Below are positions 24,761-38,372 of a DNA stretch of 64,000 bases, in pieces. The notes beneath the pieces were generated by a model, which saw nothing but the letters and a program-made list of their open reading frames with translations, was not told the origin of the DNA and ran no database searches. The position numbers were made by a program, and so were the translations under genes. The stretch's first letter is position 1. Each line of letters starts with the position of its first letter. The DNA is from Anopheles merus (taxonomy: Eukaryota > Arthropoda > Insecta > Diptera > Culicidae), in the NCBI RefSeq assembly GCF_017562075.2, contig NC_054081.1:21733977-21797976 (forward strand), given 5' to 3'.

Positions 24761-25509
24761 TGTAGCATAGGTTCGACACCCGACACTATTAGACTTAGCA
24801 AGTTAGAATTAGATTAGAATAGCAAAGACACAATTATTAGTATAACATCCGCTATAATAATCTGCAGTAAATTCATTACATCCTAGACACAAACTGCACT
24901 AAGGCTAGAATGAAACAGCTAATGATAGAATGAAATAGCATGATAAGTGGCGTGATCGTATTCACCAACACACTCAAAAGAAATAGTTTTTACAAGTATA
25001 AAATTTTAGATTAAACATTATCAGAACATAAATTACTGTAATTAGATGCACACAAATATTAAACATAAAAGTGCAATATGTTCTAATCCGAACCAACTAG
25101 ATAAATAGGGAAAAATTAATAGAGTTCATCCAATTGCGCAGTAGGATAATACACATGGAAGGACGATGTTACCTAATGTACGCAAAAAGTCACGTACGCA
25201 TGATGCGATAGATAGAGCAGGATAATAAATTGTAATCATGCATAACGGAGCGGATAAGCTAAATATGCCCATAAGCGCAATGTAATTATTTCGTATAAAA
25301 GGAAGCTCGCGCATAGCTAGAAGAGAGTTGTTGTATCAGTAAAATCACGCAGTCCAGTCCGCCGCGCAAAATTTAGTCCGCAAATCAATAGAAGCCAACC
25401 ACGCTATTAAGTTTAGTTAAGTGGCAAAAATAAAGTGAGTTTATATAAAAGTGCAAATACAATCCGTCTTTAGTTTGGAACGGCACTAAGTGATGACAAG
25501 TTCACTACA
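24761..25509 (+). promoter_or_regulatory. 5' LTR (promoter and start of transcription)
   Basis: 749 bp, TGTAGCATAG to TTCACTACA. A TATA box TATAAAAG lies at 25,294-25,301. About 40 bp downstream is the initiator-like ATCAGT near 25,336, the arthropod start consensus. AATAAA at 25,429-25,434 can serve as poly(A) signal when used from the 3' LTR. Confidence 0.95.
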
Positions 25510-25522
25510 TGGCGACCGTGAC
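25510..25522 (+). other. Primer binding site, tRNA-Arg type
   Basis: TGGCGACCGTGAC starts immediately after the 5' LTR. Reverse-complemented it ends GGTCGCCA, as expected for the 3' end of a tRNA with CCA. The 412/mdg1 group uses tRNA-Arg with a very similar site; the tRNA identity here is inferred from that. Confidence 0.85.
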
Positions 25523-26605
<1,083 letters not shown>

Positions 26606-27490
26606 ATGAGTAAGTTAAAGGATAAATTATTCCAGTTAAGGTTAATACAACATAAATTAGAGTATTTACCAAAGAATTTTAGAGTTTGCACTGTAAGTAA
26701 ATATAAAATTTTGGCTAGAGAACTATTAACATCCATACAATCGGATTTGATAGAGCTCGGAGAAGCCATAAGTGAAGAGTATTTAAACAAAATTAACAGT
26801 GAAACCAACGAATGCTTTTCAGCGATTGAGTTTCGCATAAACAATTACCAAATGACAAACGATTCCCAAACAGAAAAAATGGCGCATTTCGATATTAAAA
26901 TTGCAACATCTCTTGTTCAAACATATGATGGATCAAAAGAGAATCTTGACATTTTCATAGATTCTGTAAACTTACTTAAAGAGATTACTCCAAATGATCA
27001 AAAGGTAATGCTGGTAAAATTTATCAAAACACGAATAACAGGGAAAACCAGAATAGGATTACCACGAGATCTGGACAACATCGATGAAATTCTAGAAAAT
27101 ATAAAAGTAAGATGTGAAGAAAAAACAAATCCCGAAAAAGTCATCAACCAATTAAAAACTATCCAAGCAAGACAAACCACTAAAATTTGTGAAGAGGTCG
27201 AAATCTTAACTAGCAAATTAAAAGGACTTTATCTAGAACAAAAAATTCCCGAAGAAGTAGCAAATAAAATGGCTGTTAAAGTTGGAGTTGACACACTTAA
27301 AGAAAAAATTTCCAACTCTGAAACAAAAATTCTACTTAAAGTCGGACAATACCCAACAATTACAGCAGCTACACAAAAGGTATTAGAAAATGAAATCGAA
27401 AACAATAATTCAAATCAAGTTTTAGCCTTTATAGAAACCAAAATTTTTCCACAAATAATTTCAAAAGATTTCCTAACAGCAAAACAATAA
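26606..27490 (+). CDS. gag: Gag capsid region of the LTR retrotransposon
   Basis: Structural protein that would form the virus-like particle. ATG at 26,606 opens 294 codons to TAA at 27,488. An N-terminal helical region is followed by a capsid-like segment (SLVQTYDGSKENLDIFIDSV, near residues 100-120, then FIKTRITGKTRIGLP), as in 412/mdg1 Gag. The chosen ATG follows AATTTA and lies downstream of all leader stops. The usual basic C-terminal tail is in another frame from about 27,491, so the natural protein was longer and this copy is shifted near its end. Confidence 0.88.
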   Translation: MSKLKDKLFQLRLIQHKLEYLPKNFRVCTVSKYKILARELLTSIQSDLIELGEAISEEYLNKINSETNECFSAIEFRINNYQMTNDSQTEKMAHFDIKIATSLVQTYDGSKENLDIFIDSVNLLKEITPNDQKVMLVKFIKTRITGKTRIGLPRDLDNIDEILENIKVRCEEKTNPEKVINQLKTIQARQTTKICEEVEILTSKLKGLYLEQKIPEEVANKMAVKVGVDTLKEKISNSETKILLKVGQYPTITAATQKVLENEIENNNSNQVLAFIETKIFPQIISKDFLTAKQ

Positions 27491-27760
27491 ATTATAATAG
27501 ATATAACTCGAACCCAAACTTCCAAAACAGAACTAACAGGAGGTATTATGAAAGTCCAAATTCAAATAGAACGAACCCAAATACATATACCCCAAATAGA
27601 AACAGAGATAGACATTTCTATAGGAACCCTAGACAATATAATCAATTTGGAAGACAAAATACACAGCCCAATAACTTCTCAAATCAACAAGCTCGTAGAA
27701 TATTTACTACTGAAGCTGAAGAAGAAGAGGAACAGAATAATTTTTTAGGCCAAGCCCGGC
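27491..27760 (+). pseudogene. gag: Gag C-terminal basic/Asn-rich tail, frameshifted
   Basis: Directly after the Gag stop, a second frame reads an Arg/Asn/Tyr-rich stretch (YNSNPNFQNRTNRRYYES and similar) that ends in an acidic EAEEEEEQNNFLGQ block near 27,705-27,748. No CCHC knuckle is present. Members of this clade also have a basic nucleocapsid tail in place of knuckles, so this is the expected continuation, displaced by a frameshift. Confidence 0.7.
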
Positions 27761-27767
27761 AGGAATA

Positions 27768-30667
27768 GAACAGCTGCCGGTAATGACATTGAATTTATCT
27801 GCCAATAATTCAACTACAATTAAAGTAGAAAAAGCTGCAAATAAGTATAGTTCATTATTAATAGACACAGGAGCAGCAGTTTCATTATTTAAAATAGGAA
27901 AATTAGATCTCAGCATGAGATAGATAGCAATAACAAAGTTAGACTTACAGGAATTACTAATAACTCTTTAATTACCTATGGTACAATTAGTTCAAATTTA
28001 ATATTTAACAACGCAACAGTTAGTCATAAATTTCACTTGATTCCAGATATTATAGAAATAGAAGCCGATGGAATTTTAGGAAGAGATTTCTTTACAAAAT
28101 ATAAATGTAAGATAGATTATGAATATTATTTGTTAAATTTTGATATCAATGGAATCTCAATATCTCATCCTATAGAAGACAATTCACTCTTAATTCCAGC
28201 AAGAAGTGAAATTATTCATAAAATAGATTTAAAGAATTTAAAAAAAGATTCAGAAGTTCATGCACAGGAAATAACAACAGGAATATTTTGCGCTAATACA
28301 ATAGTTTCCAAGAATAATCCATGTATAAAATTTATTAATACTACTGAAAAAGATACTATTATTAACACGAAATTTTTCAAACCTACAATAGAGCCAATTA
28401 ATAACTTTGAAATTTATAAAGTAGCAGAAACTAAAACAAATATGCGTAGAGTTAAAGAAATATTAAGCAAAATCAATTTAAAAAATTATCCAGATATTAT
28501 TAGTCAAGAAATAAGTAAACTAGTAAATAAATTTTCTGATTTATTTTGTTTAAATGAAGACCCAATTACAACTAATAATTTTTATAAGCAAACAATTACT
28601 CCTAAAGACAATATTCCTACATATATACCCAACTATAAACAAATTCATTCGCAAAGCAAAGAAATAGATCAGCAAGTAAATAAGATGTTAGAAAATAATA
28701 TAATAGAAAACTCCGTTTCCCCTTACAATTCACCAATTCTGCTTGTCCCCAAGAAAACAGGAAACGATAAGAAATGGAGATTAGTAGTCGATTTTAGGCA
28801 ATTGAACAAAAAGATATTACCAGATAAGTTTCCACTTCCGAGAATAGACACAATATTAGACCAATTAGGAAATGCAAAATATTTCAGCACTCTAGATCTG
28901 ATGTCAGGTTTTCATCAGATCCCTTTGGAAAAAGAATCGCGAAAATATACAGCATTTTCTACACCAAAAGGACATTATCAATTCACAAGACTGCCTTTTG
29001 GACTAAACATAAGTCCTAACAGTTTTCAGCGTATGATGGCAATAGCAATGGCTGGCCTCACACCTGAAATAGCATTCATTTATATCGTTGATATTATAGT
29101 AATAGGAAGCTCAATGAAAAATCATATAGAAAATCTTACACAAGTATTTAATAGATTACGATACTACAATCTTAAATTGAACCCAGAGAAGTGCAAATTC
29201 TTTAAATCAGATGTTACATATCTTGGACACAAAATAACGGACCAGGGAATATACCCTGATGAAACCAAATTCGAAACAATAAGAAAGTTTCCTATACCAA
29301 CTAACGCAGACGAAGTTAGAAGATTCGTAGCTTTCTGTAATTACTACAGAAAATTTATACAAAACTTTGCAAAAATTGCAAAGCCACTAAATGATTTATT
29401 AAAGAAAGGCACACTTTTTGAATGGAAAAAGGAACAACAAACAGCATTTGATTCATTAAAGGAGCATCTGCTATCTCCAACCATTCTTAAATACCCAGAC
29501 TTTAGCAAATATTTTATTATAACTACAGACGCATCAAACTTTGCGTGCGGAGCAGTTCTCTCCCAAATCACACATGGGCAAGATTTTCCTATTGCATTCG
29601 CAAGTAAAACTTTTACTAAAGGCGAAAAGAATAAGAGTATAATAGAAAAAGAATTAGTAGCTATACACTGGGCAGTAAATCATTTTAAACCATATGTTTA
29701 TGGACGGAAATTTACAATCAGAACAGACCATAGACCACTGGTTTATCTCTTTGGTATGAAAAATCCAACGTCAAAATTAACCAGAATTAGACTAGATCTG
29801 GAAGAATTTGATTTCACAATACAATTCGTAGCTGGAAAAAGTAATGTTGCAGCAGACGCATTATCACGAATCGTGTACAATTCAGATGAGTTGAAAGAAT
29901 TGATCCCAAAAACTAAAGAGGAGGATATTAAAAGCATTAAAAACAATTCAATTATGGTAGTTAACACAAGAGCAATGGTAAAGGCGCAAAAGAAAGTAAA
30001 GGATACACCAACAGCTGGAAGAAATAAAGAAGAAGTAACTAATCAAGTATTTTGGAAGACAGATAGACCGTCAGAAGTTAATAAGATTTTGAAAATTAAG
30101 TCAGAAGTTAAAAGAAATGGAATAGAAATCAAAGTATGTAGTCACAACTATAATAAGCAACTTGGAAAAAGGGTTATCCCTCTTAACAATTCTAAAGGCC
30201 AAAATGGAAGTCAAGAAATAGAACTTGCTCTTCTAGATATATGCCAAATTGCTAAGAAATTTAACCGAGACAAGTTAGCAATATCAGTTGAGGACAAATT
30301 ATTCGAATATTACTCTCAATTAACCATAAAGGAAATAGTAGACACAGCAATTTTCGGTTACGAGATAATTTTGTTTGATCCACCTAAATGGATAACAAGT
30401 GAGAAAGAAAAGTTGAAAATAATGGAAGAATATCATGCCATACCCACAGGAGGTCATATAGGGCAATACAGATTATATTTAAAAATTCGTGAAAAATTTA
30501 AATGGAATAATATGAAGCAAGATATAATAAGTTACGTGCAGAAATGTGAAATATGCAAAGTCAGCAAAGTAAATAAGCACACAAAAGAAAAATCTATAAT
30601 CACATCAACTCCAGCAAAACCATTTACCATCATATCAATTGACACAGTCCATTACCCAAAACAATAA
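27768..30667 (+). pseudogene. pol: Pol: protease, reverse transcriptase, RNase H, integrase N-terminus
   Basis: The protease active site DTGAAVSLF starts at 27,864. A frameshift at about 27,910 moves to the long frame that runs from about 27,913, with 876 codons open from 28,037. There follow the protease end (ADGILGRDF), RT (PILLVPKKTG, WRLVVDFRQLN, TLDLMSGFHQIPL, LPFGLNISPNSFQRMM), and the thumb. RNase H (TTDASNFACGAVLSQ, TDHRPLVYLF, NVAADALSRI) follows, then the integrase HHCC domain (HAIPTGGHIGQYR, CEICKVSK). The catalytic RT box reads YIVD at 29,081-29,092, so the first of the two paired Asp residues is Val. The stop at 30,665 comes just after the first integrase Asp (SIDTVHYPKQ). Confidence 0.93.
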
Positions 30668-31429
30668 ATAACAACAGATATGCAATTACGATGCAATGCG
30701 ACCTATCAAAATATATAGTGATCATTCCAATTAAAAACAAAGAAGCAAACACGATTGCGAAAGCATTGGTTGAACATTTTATCTTGACTTATGGAAGCTT
30801 TTTGGAGCTTAGATCAGACCAAGGATTGGAATATAACAATGAGGTGTTAGGTAAAATAGCCCAAATTTTAAAAATAAAACAAACATTTTCAACGCCATAT
30901 CATCCACAAACAATTGGAGCTCTAGAACGTAACCATAGAAGCTTAAATGAATACCTTAGAGCATTTACTAATGAACATCACGATGATTGGGATGATTGGA
31001 TAAAATTTTATGAGTTTGTTTATAATACAACACCACATACACAAACAAAATATACTCCGTTTGAATTAGTTTTCGGTAGAACAGCAAATCTACCACAAGA
31101 AATTTATAAACATAAAATCGATCCAGTTTATAATATAGAACAATATTACAATGAAATGAAATTTAAACTACAAAAGTCCAATGAGATTGCACGTAAGAAC
31201 ATAATTATAGAAAAAGAAAAAAGAGAAAAAGAATTAAATCAGCATATAAATCCCATAGATGTAAGCATAGGAGACTTGGTATACTTAAAATGAAAATAGA
31301 AAAAAATTAGATCCATTGTACTTAGGTCCATTTATAATTACGAATATTAAAGATCCAAATTGTACAATCAAGAATAGTCATACGCAAAAGAATACAACAG
31401 TACATAAGAACAGATTAATCAAGAACTAA
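30668..31429 (+). pseudogene. pol: Pol: integrase core and C-terminal domain, frameshifted
   Basis: Integrase inserts the cDNA into host DNA. After a one-base shift near 30,665 the core continues (NNNRYAITMQCDLSKYIVII; open ATG frame 30,691-31,293). The second catalytic Asp is in LRSDQGLEYNN and the Glu in GALERNHRSLNEYLR. A second shift near 31,293 leads to the C-terminal motif LDPLYLGPFIITNI (from about 31,308), ending at about 31,429. The 3' end of pol lies about 50 bp before the polypurine tract, leaving no room for env. Confidence 0.9.
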
Positions 31430-31478
31430 ATGAATAACGCAATTCTTTCGCTCATTCACTCAATCTTACGTTATTCAC

Positions 31479-31492
31479 AAAAACGGGGGAGG
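31479..31492 (+). other. Polypurine tract
   Basis: AAAAACGGGGGAGG directly before the 3' LTR, the site where plus-strand DNA synthesis starts in LTR retrotransposons. Confidence 0.88.
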
Positions 31493-32242
31493 TGTAGCAT
31501 AGGTTCGACACCCGACACTATTAGACTTAGCAAATTAGAATTAGATTAGAATAGCAAAGACACAATTATTAGTATAACATCCGCTATAATAATCTGCAGT
31601 AAATTCATTACATCCTAGACACAAACCGCACTAAGGCTAGAATGAAACAGCTAATGATAGAATGAAATAGCATGATAAGTGGCGTGATCGTATTCACCAA
31701 CACATTCAAAAGAAATAGTTTTTACAAGTATAAAATTTTAGATTAAACATTATCAGAACATAAATTACTGTAATTAGATGCACAAAAATATTAGACATAA
31801 AAGTGCAATATGTTCTAATCCGAACCAACTAGATAAATAGGGAAAATTTAATAGAGTTCATCCAATTGCGCAGTAGGATAATACACATGGAAGGACGATG
31901 TTACCTAATGTACGCAAAAAGTCACGTACGCATAATGCGATAGATAGAGCAGGATAATAAATTGTAATCATGCATAACGGAGCGGATAAGCTTAATATGC
32001 CCATAAGCGCAATGTAATTATTTCGTATAAAAGGAAGCTCGCGCATAGCTAGAAGAGAGTTGTTGTATCAGTAAAATCACGCAGTCCAGTCCGCCGCGCA
32101 AAATTTAGTCCGCAAATCAATAGAAGCCAACCACGCTATTAAGTTTAAGTAAAGTGGCAAAAATAAAGTGAGTTTATATAAAAGTGCAAATACAATCCGT
32201 CTTTAGTTTGGAACGGCACTAAGTGATGACAAGTTCACTACA
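31493..32242 (+). terminator. 3' LTR (polyadenylation)
   Basis: 750 bp, TGTAGCATAG to TTCACTACA. It differs from the 5' LTR at about ten places (for example CAAGTTAG/CAAATTAG and CATGATGCG/CATAATGCG, plus one small indel). The AATAAA poly(A) signal is at 32,162-32,167 and the TATA box at 32,026-32,033. Confidence 0.95.
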
Positions 32243-32498
32243 TTAGCAATGCCAAAACAAGTGGGAAATCCACAGGCTTAGCCCTTCTAGACGGGGAGAA
32301 GGCGTTCGATAGCGTCTGGCATAATGGTCTCATTTACAAACGCAGACTGCAGGGTTTTTCCTTCGTACTTTCTTCATTTGGGCCAAAAACTACCTCAGCG
32401 GACGAACATCAGGCACGAATCCGGCCTTGTACGCGGATGACACTGCCATCCTGTGCTCAAGCAGGAGCTTACGACACGTTGGTACTGAACTTCAGAGA
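32243..32498 (+). pseudogene. Jockey-clade LINE, piece 2: RT palm
   Basis: Resumes after the LTR element in phase. It reads SGKSTGLALLDGEKAFDSVW (32,263-32,322), then, after frame changes and probably a deletion (the GxPQG block is absent), YADDTAILCSS at about 32,430-32,462 with the catalytic YADD intact, and HVGTELQR up to about 32,498. The next block is an unrelated insertion. Confidence 0.85.
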
Positions 32499-33681
32499 TG
32501 TGTGGTAGGTTCGGCGCGCACTTTGCTTAACAGAACCGTGTGCGGTAAGTCGATGCGCGTAATGTGGAGGAAGAGTGCAGAACGAGGCGGGGTATCGAGG
32601 CGAGAATGTACCGTAGTTGGTTTAATTGTGAATGAATTATATCATCCGTTCACTTCGTTAGGAAGAGATGGTTCAGTTACACTTATGCAACGGACGGGTG
32701 GAACTACGGAACTTTACTTGCGCGATGGATCGGATTCCAGGCGGCGTTAAAACGCTGCGGGAGTATTAACCGATTATGGTGCAAACTTGCACTTCTTCCG
32801 TAGAAGGGGTATTGCTGATCGGTCAACCGACTGAACAGCTAATAACCAAACGTGGTTACCAATTGGGCAGAGCCATCGGCGGCATCTGCTAATGGGGAGA
32901 AACACTAAACACGAGTGATCTACGTGTATGAAACTAGTGAACTGTCTCACTGTTTCGAATAAGCTTTATTAATAACAAATTATTAAACAGTGATGACACA
33001 ATGTTTTTTTACACTTATTTTATGTTTACGACTAATATTGACCTACTTTCATTATGTGGTTGCTAACCTTCCTCGTTTGTTCATCAAAATATAAAGTCAC
33101 TTGGTGTTATTGTTGCGCAATCGTTTTGCAACCGTTCTGAGTGGCGATGCGCGTTTCATATTACCGTCGCGTTATGTTTTTATAAGTTGTCGGTTCACGC
33201 TTCCTGTACTACGATTTGTGTATACTAAGCATTTATTGCATGGTAAGATTTCTGTGTGACCTAATTCGATTGTTGGTTAATTTGAAGTTTTTTAGTTGGA
33301 TGGTTTCGGTAAGCAACAATTATGTTAACACTTTAAGCGCCGTGTCATATAAATTCGCATGACGGTTTTGCTCACCGTTCAGCTTTGCAACTGATGCTCA
33401 GTGATTCTCTTGAGAACGAATGAGGTAGGAAAGAGAGAACGAGAACGACATGTGCTACGCCGCTTATCGCAATGAAACAAAAAAGTGATAACAATGGCAC
33501 GAGAAACTGTCGCTCTCATGGCTCTCTTGCCATGCGCTACGTGTTCACTCAAAAACTGTGACGTCAGGCCGGCTGTCAAAGTGTTAAGGTGGCTTTTTGA
33601 GTTGGTTCGACTCTTAATTGTAATTCTGTTAAAGTGTTTTTAAGTTGTGTTTGAACTACTATTAGCAGTAAATCTGCTACA
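32499..33681. mobile_element. Unidentified 1.2-kb insertion in the Jockey RT (possible solo LTR)
   Basis: Lies between LINE coding that stops at HVGTELQR and restarts at RGLDTFVKYLNDW. The ends read TGTGTGGTAG (32,499) and CTGCTACA (to 33,681), resembling TG...CA LTR ends with short inverted similarity. CAGAG occurs at both junctions (32,493-32,497 and 33,680-33,684) but partly inside the proposed end. No ORF beyond 66 codons, no known protein, and no second copy in the window. Confidence 0.5.
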
Positions 33682-33902
33682 GAGGCCTTGACACGTTTGT
33701 CAAGTATCTGAACGACTGGAAAATCAACATAAACTCCAACAAAACTCAAACCCTAGTAGTCTCATACAGAACTGGCACCAGAACTTTCACAATAGAGTGT
33801 AAAGCTGGAAATATTAAAATGGGTGCCACTAACATTCCATGGACAAGCGCCGCACGATGCCTTGGTGTAGTTTTTGATCAACGGCTCTGCTTTAAACATC
33901 AA
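33682..33902 (+). pseudogene. Jockey-clade LINE, piece 3: RT thumb
   Basis: Reads LDTFVKYLNDWKININSNKT, then VVSYRTGTRTFTIEC and SAARCLGVVFDQRLCFKH. It ends near 33,902, where the 5' leader of a CR1-like LINE begins. A word of about 18 bp (TTAAACATCAAGCTCTCA) is duplicated at 33,891-33,908 and about 33,921-33,938. Confidence 0.83.
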
Positions 33903-34206
33903 GCTCTCATGGCATGACATTAAACATCAAGCTCTCAAGTTTGACGTTTGACGTTTAACGTAAAAGTCGCATTCGCGTTTCGCTCCGTATATTTTCATGA
34001 AAATCGCGCTGTTTATCACACTATTTTCCGGTTTCTGTATAATCACAGTATTTTAGAACACCGTTCCATTACCGTTCAATAGTGCGTTTATCTCTGCTGA
34101 CAATAAAATTCACGTAAATTTCGTTTTTCGGATCGCATCTGAGTTCGCGCGTCCTAACCGCCATCGCTCTTATTGCTGCAACGAAAATCTGCACCGCTCC
34201 CGTAGA

Positions 34207-35208
34207 ATGGCCCGTATTTGCAACGCCTGCACTATGGAAATTGTGGAGGCATCTATCAGCTGCTGCCTGTGCAACTCTCCATTTCACCAGCGCTGCACTT
34301 CGGTTCCTGCTGATCTGTTCCTGCGCATTGCGGAATATAAACAATTACACTGATGCTGTATTGGCTGCAACAACGTATTTATGAATCCGCGCACCAAGTT
34401 CGTAAAAGACGCAGCCATGCAATCTGGCTTCCAGGCGGCAATAACAACAGTCGCCGAAAGCATCAACACCGTTATGGAGCCATTGACTAATGAAATTAAA
34501 ACTGGGTTTGCACGAATGAGCCAGCTCGATCTAAAAACTCCACGAAATAGCCACCCCCCCACTAAAATTCGTCGCATAAATCGGCCAAAACGTTTGTTCT
34601 CGGAAGTCGCTACTGACAACCGTACGTTGTTTACATTTGGCGCCAGACCCATCAACACCCAAAACAATAACAACCAGAACCAACATAATAACCCGATCGA
34701 TGATATGTATCGCAAAAATCAAGCTCCACCCATGATCACAGGCACAAACAAAGATACAACTACATTTCTGATTAAAATAGTCCCCGCTCAGTCTACGGTG
34801 CAGAAGTGCGCATTGTATATTTCCCGGTTCGCTCCAGATACATCCAGTCACCAAATAGTGCAAATGGTCAAACATGCTTTTTCCATTGAGGATGTCACTG
34901 CATATTGCCTTGTACGACAAGGCACAAACACAGCAACACTTTCATTTCTATCATTTAAGGTGTTAGTGCCTCTTACTCAACGTGAAAGGGCTCTTTCCCC
35001 CGATACTTGGCCGCTTGGTCTATCGGTGCGTGAATTTGTCGACTACCGAGCTCAACAACCAGGTGCAAATTTTCGTCTACCGCCAATGAGACTTTCAACA
35101 CCTACAACCCTATCTACAGCGCAGGATATTCGATCACCACAGCTGTTGGATCACACAATACTTTCAGCACGCACTCCACGCACTTCACCTACACCGCAAA
35201 CCCACTAA
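34207..35208 (+). pseudogene. CR1-like ORF1 with N-terminal PHD-like zinc finger, one stop
   Basis: ATG at 34,207 begins MARICNACTMEIVEAS. A C4HC3-like pattern follows: CNAC, CCLC, HQRC and CCIGC. This resembles the PHD finger known in ORF1 of CR1-clade elements. An in-frame TGA at 34,351-34,353 lies just before the last Cys group, where such fingers often have Trp. Downstream the frame is open from 34,381 for 275 codons, with a basic segment (KIRRINRPKRLF), an RRM-like stretch (FLIKIVPAQSTVQKCALYIS) and a Pro/Thr-rich tail. It probably binds LINE RNA or chromatin. Confidence 0.78.
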
Positions 35209-35333
35209 TTATCAACACCGATAAACAATTCACACACATCACGCACACTCGCACGCTCGCTAATCAGCTGTACACCGCATATGAGCCAAATAACGCCGAA
35301 ACAACTTTTGTTGATAATTTACGCACTCACCTG

Positions 35334-38300
35334 ATGATTGTTCCTCCAACAAGAAACAACTTTACCACCACTGAAGCAGTCTATAGTAACGGCATTTCGT
35401 GCAGGCTACTTAACGATCGTGAACCCAACACTACGCAACATCAGCAGCACTATTGCTACAGTACAGATCCTACATTCACACAAACGCACGACGGTCATGT
35501 CATTCCTGCAGGGGTTGCCTCCTTAAATAATACTGACGATTTGTTATTTTTATATCAAAATGTAAGAGGACTAAAAACTAAATGTGTTGAGGTATTCGAT
35601 TATGTTTCTACTACTCATTACGACGTCATTATCCTGACTGAAACATGGTTGGACTCCTCTATTAAGTCGTCACAGTTGTTTCCGGATCATTATATCGTCT
35701 TCAGAAAGGACCGTAATGACAGAAATAGTAGGAAAACCAAAGGTGGTGGGGTTCGCATAGCTGTCACCCCACATTTGCGAGTACTCTTATGTTCTACAAC
35801 AGACACTGTCGAGCAACTTTGGTTAAAGATTTAAAGCATTAAGAAAACGTATGTTATCGGCGCAATGTATGTTCCTCTTGACATGGCAAATAACACGTCG
35901 GTTATTCATACAATCTGTTCAACCATTGACGACGTAGCATGTAAAGCTAATGAAATGTGTTTGTTAATCGGGGACTTCAATTTGTCAAACCTGAATTGGA
36001 TACCCGATGAAACAAATCCACTTATGCTCCAAGTTGACTACGAAAGCTCGAGGATCACGGACAACTGTCGCCTTCTTCTTGATTGTATGAATAGCAACGG
36101 AGTGTACCAGATTAACAAAATTCATAATGCGTCGAATAAATACCTCGATTTGATCTTTGTATGCAACGATATCCTGCAACAATGCTCTCCACCGGCAATA
36201 ACACCCTTCCCCATAGTTGCTATTGATTGCTATCATCCGCCTATAGAGCTATGACTGCCGAACGGCTTAGCCAAAGCACAACATCACACAACATCACATC
36301 AAGAATCAGGCATACTCGACTACAGTCGCACAAACTTTTTGATTCTAAATGATCTACTGCAATCTTCTGACTGGTCATACCTTGATGGAAACCCGGACGT
36401 AAACCATGCACTCGATATGTTCAATCGGAAATTTACGGAACATTTATCTGCCTGTTGCCCTATAAAACGTCCACGACAGGGTCCACCATGGGGTAATGCT
36501 CAATTACGCCGTTTAAAACGAAACAAATCTTCCTGCTATCGGTTTTACCAAAACAGTGAAACACAACAATCGAGATTGCGGTTCATCGCCGCACACAATG
36601 TATATAGAAGCTATAATAGACAACTTCACTCTCGTTTTTGATTCGTATACAGTTCAGCTTAAGAAGAAAACCGAAAAAATTTTGGAGGTATGTCGACACA
36701 AAACGGAAAAACAGCTCCCTGCCAGCTATAGTTTCCTTTAATGGAACAACTTCGTGTACCAAAGAGGAAACCTGCAATTTATTTGCCGATCGTTTCATGA
36801 GTTCGTTTGCCACTGAAGCTCCTTGCTTCTCATTGGATGCTGCTCTCAACAACGTGCCCTCCGACGCTGTCGATGTTAATGTGCGTGACATAAACATCTC
36901 CAGAGATTCTGTGCTAAAGGCGCTCAAGCAGGTCAAACCATCCTACAACCCTGGACCTGATGGTATTCCAACCGCAGTTCTTGCCAAATGCAGCGAAGTT
37001 TTGGCCGGACCTCTGGCTCGTATCTTCACACTCTCGCTCAATCAGCGTATGTTTCCAGCAGCATGGAAATCGTCCTACATGTTTCCTGTGCATAAAAAGG
37101 GGGATAAGAGCTTAGTGGAAAACTACCGTGGCATTACTACTTTGCTAAGGTTTTTGAAGTCATCGTCCAGAACTCGCTGTTGAACTGTTGCCGCTCGCTG
37201 ATATCAACACGCCAACACGGGTTTTTCCCTCGCCACAGTGTGACCACCAATTTGGTGGAGTTTGTATCTCACTGCCATGCTGCATTCGCTTCGGGAGCCC
37301 AGATGGATGTCATCTATACCGACCTTAAGGCTGCCTTTGATCGGGTGAATCATTGCTTGCTGCTGGCGAAGCTTGCTCGTCTTGGATTCTCTACCCCTTT
37401 AGTGGAGTGGTTCGAATCTTACCTCACCAATCGTCGATATCGCGTCAAAGTTGAATGTATGACATCTAGGGAATTCGTGAGTTGTTCAGGCGTGCCACAG
37501 GGTAGTAACCTTGGACCCTTGCTGTTTTCTCTATTTTTCAATGACGTTACTACTGTAGTAAGGGAATCTGAATGTTTATTGTATGCGGACGAACTTAGAC
37601 TTTTTTTCCTGTGAGGTGTTTTGGTGATTGTCTTGTCCTGCAAGCATCGATCGACTCTTTTTCCGACTGGTGTCTGAACAACGACCTACAAATTTCTGTT
37701 GATAAATGTTTGTCCATGTCGTTTCACCGTTCTAATTGTCCAATAGTGTTTAACTACTGCATCTCCGGTACACAATTACAACGACACAGTGCAGTAAAAG
37801 ACTTAGGAGTTACTCTTGACCGTAAACTTGACTTTCATGTGCATCATAACGAAATTATTGATAGAGCGAACAGAATGCTAGGATTTATACGCAGGCAGTC
37901 GAGAGAATTCTCCGACCCACATTGTCTTGTCGCACTCTAAAAATCACTAGTCAGATCCATCTTAGAATACTCCTCAGTAATTTGGTGCCCATCGTCGTCG
38001 TTATGGTCGAATTAGATTGAGTCAGTGCAGAAAAAATTCACCCGTTTGGTCTTACGGTTCACACCCTGGCGTAACGTAGCAGCGAGACCTAGTTATCATG
38101 CCCGGTGTTTAATTTTTGGACTCGAGTCTCTCGCTACTTGTCGCGAAACGGCGCAAATATTGTTCATGAAAAAAATCATCCTAGGAGAGATAGATTCACC
38201 GGACCTTTTAGCTAGAGTTAATTTCCACGTACCTGCCCGTATTATAAGAAACTTTAGGCTACTAAGAGTTGACCAAACTAGACGTGCATATAGCGATAAT

Positions 38301-38372
38301 GAACCTTTGACTGCGATGGCTATCCGATTTAATGCGCACTATGACTCTTTCGACTGGAATTTCCTAGGTTAA
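35334..38372 (+). pseudogene. CR1-like ORF2: endonuclease and reverse transcriptase (broken)
   Basis: Endonuclease first: LFLYQNVRGLKTKC near 35,546, VIILTETWLDSSI, LLIGDFNLSNLNW near 35,963. An in-frame TAA lies at 35,832 and a stop at 36,252. RT follows in shifted frames: NPGPDGIPTAVLAKC near 36,946, KKGDKSLVENYRGI near 37,096, VIYTDLKAAFDRVNH near 37,310, GVPQGSNLGPLLF near 37,491. The catalytic box is YADE at 37,582-37,593 in place of YADD. The C-terminal region (38,025-38,372: KKFTRLVLRF, ARCLIFGLESL) is open. At least four frameshifts or stops; inactive. Confidence 0.9.
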
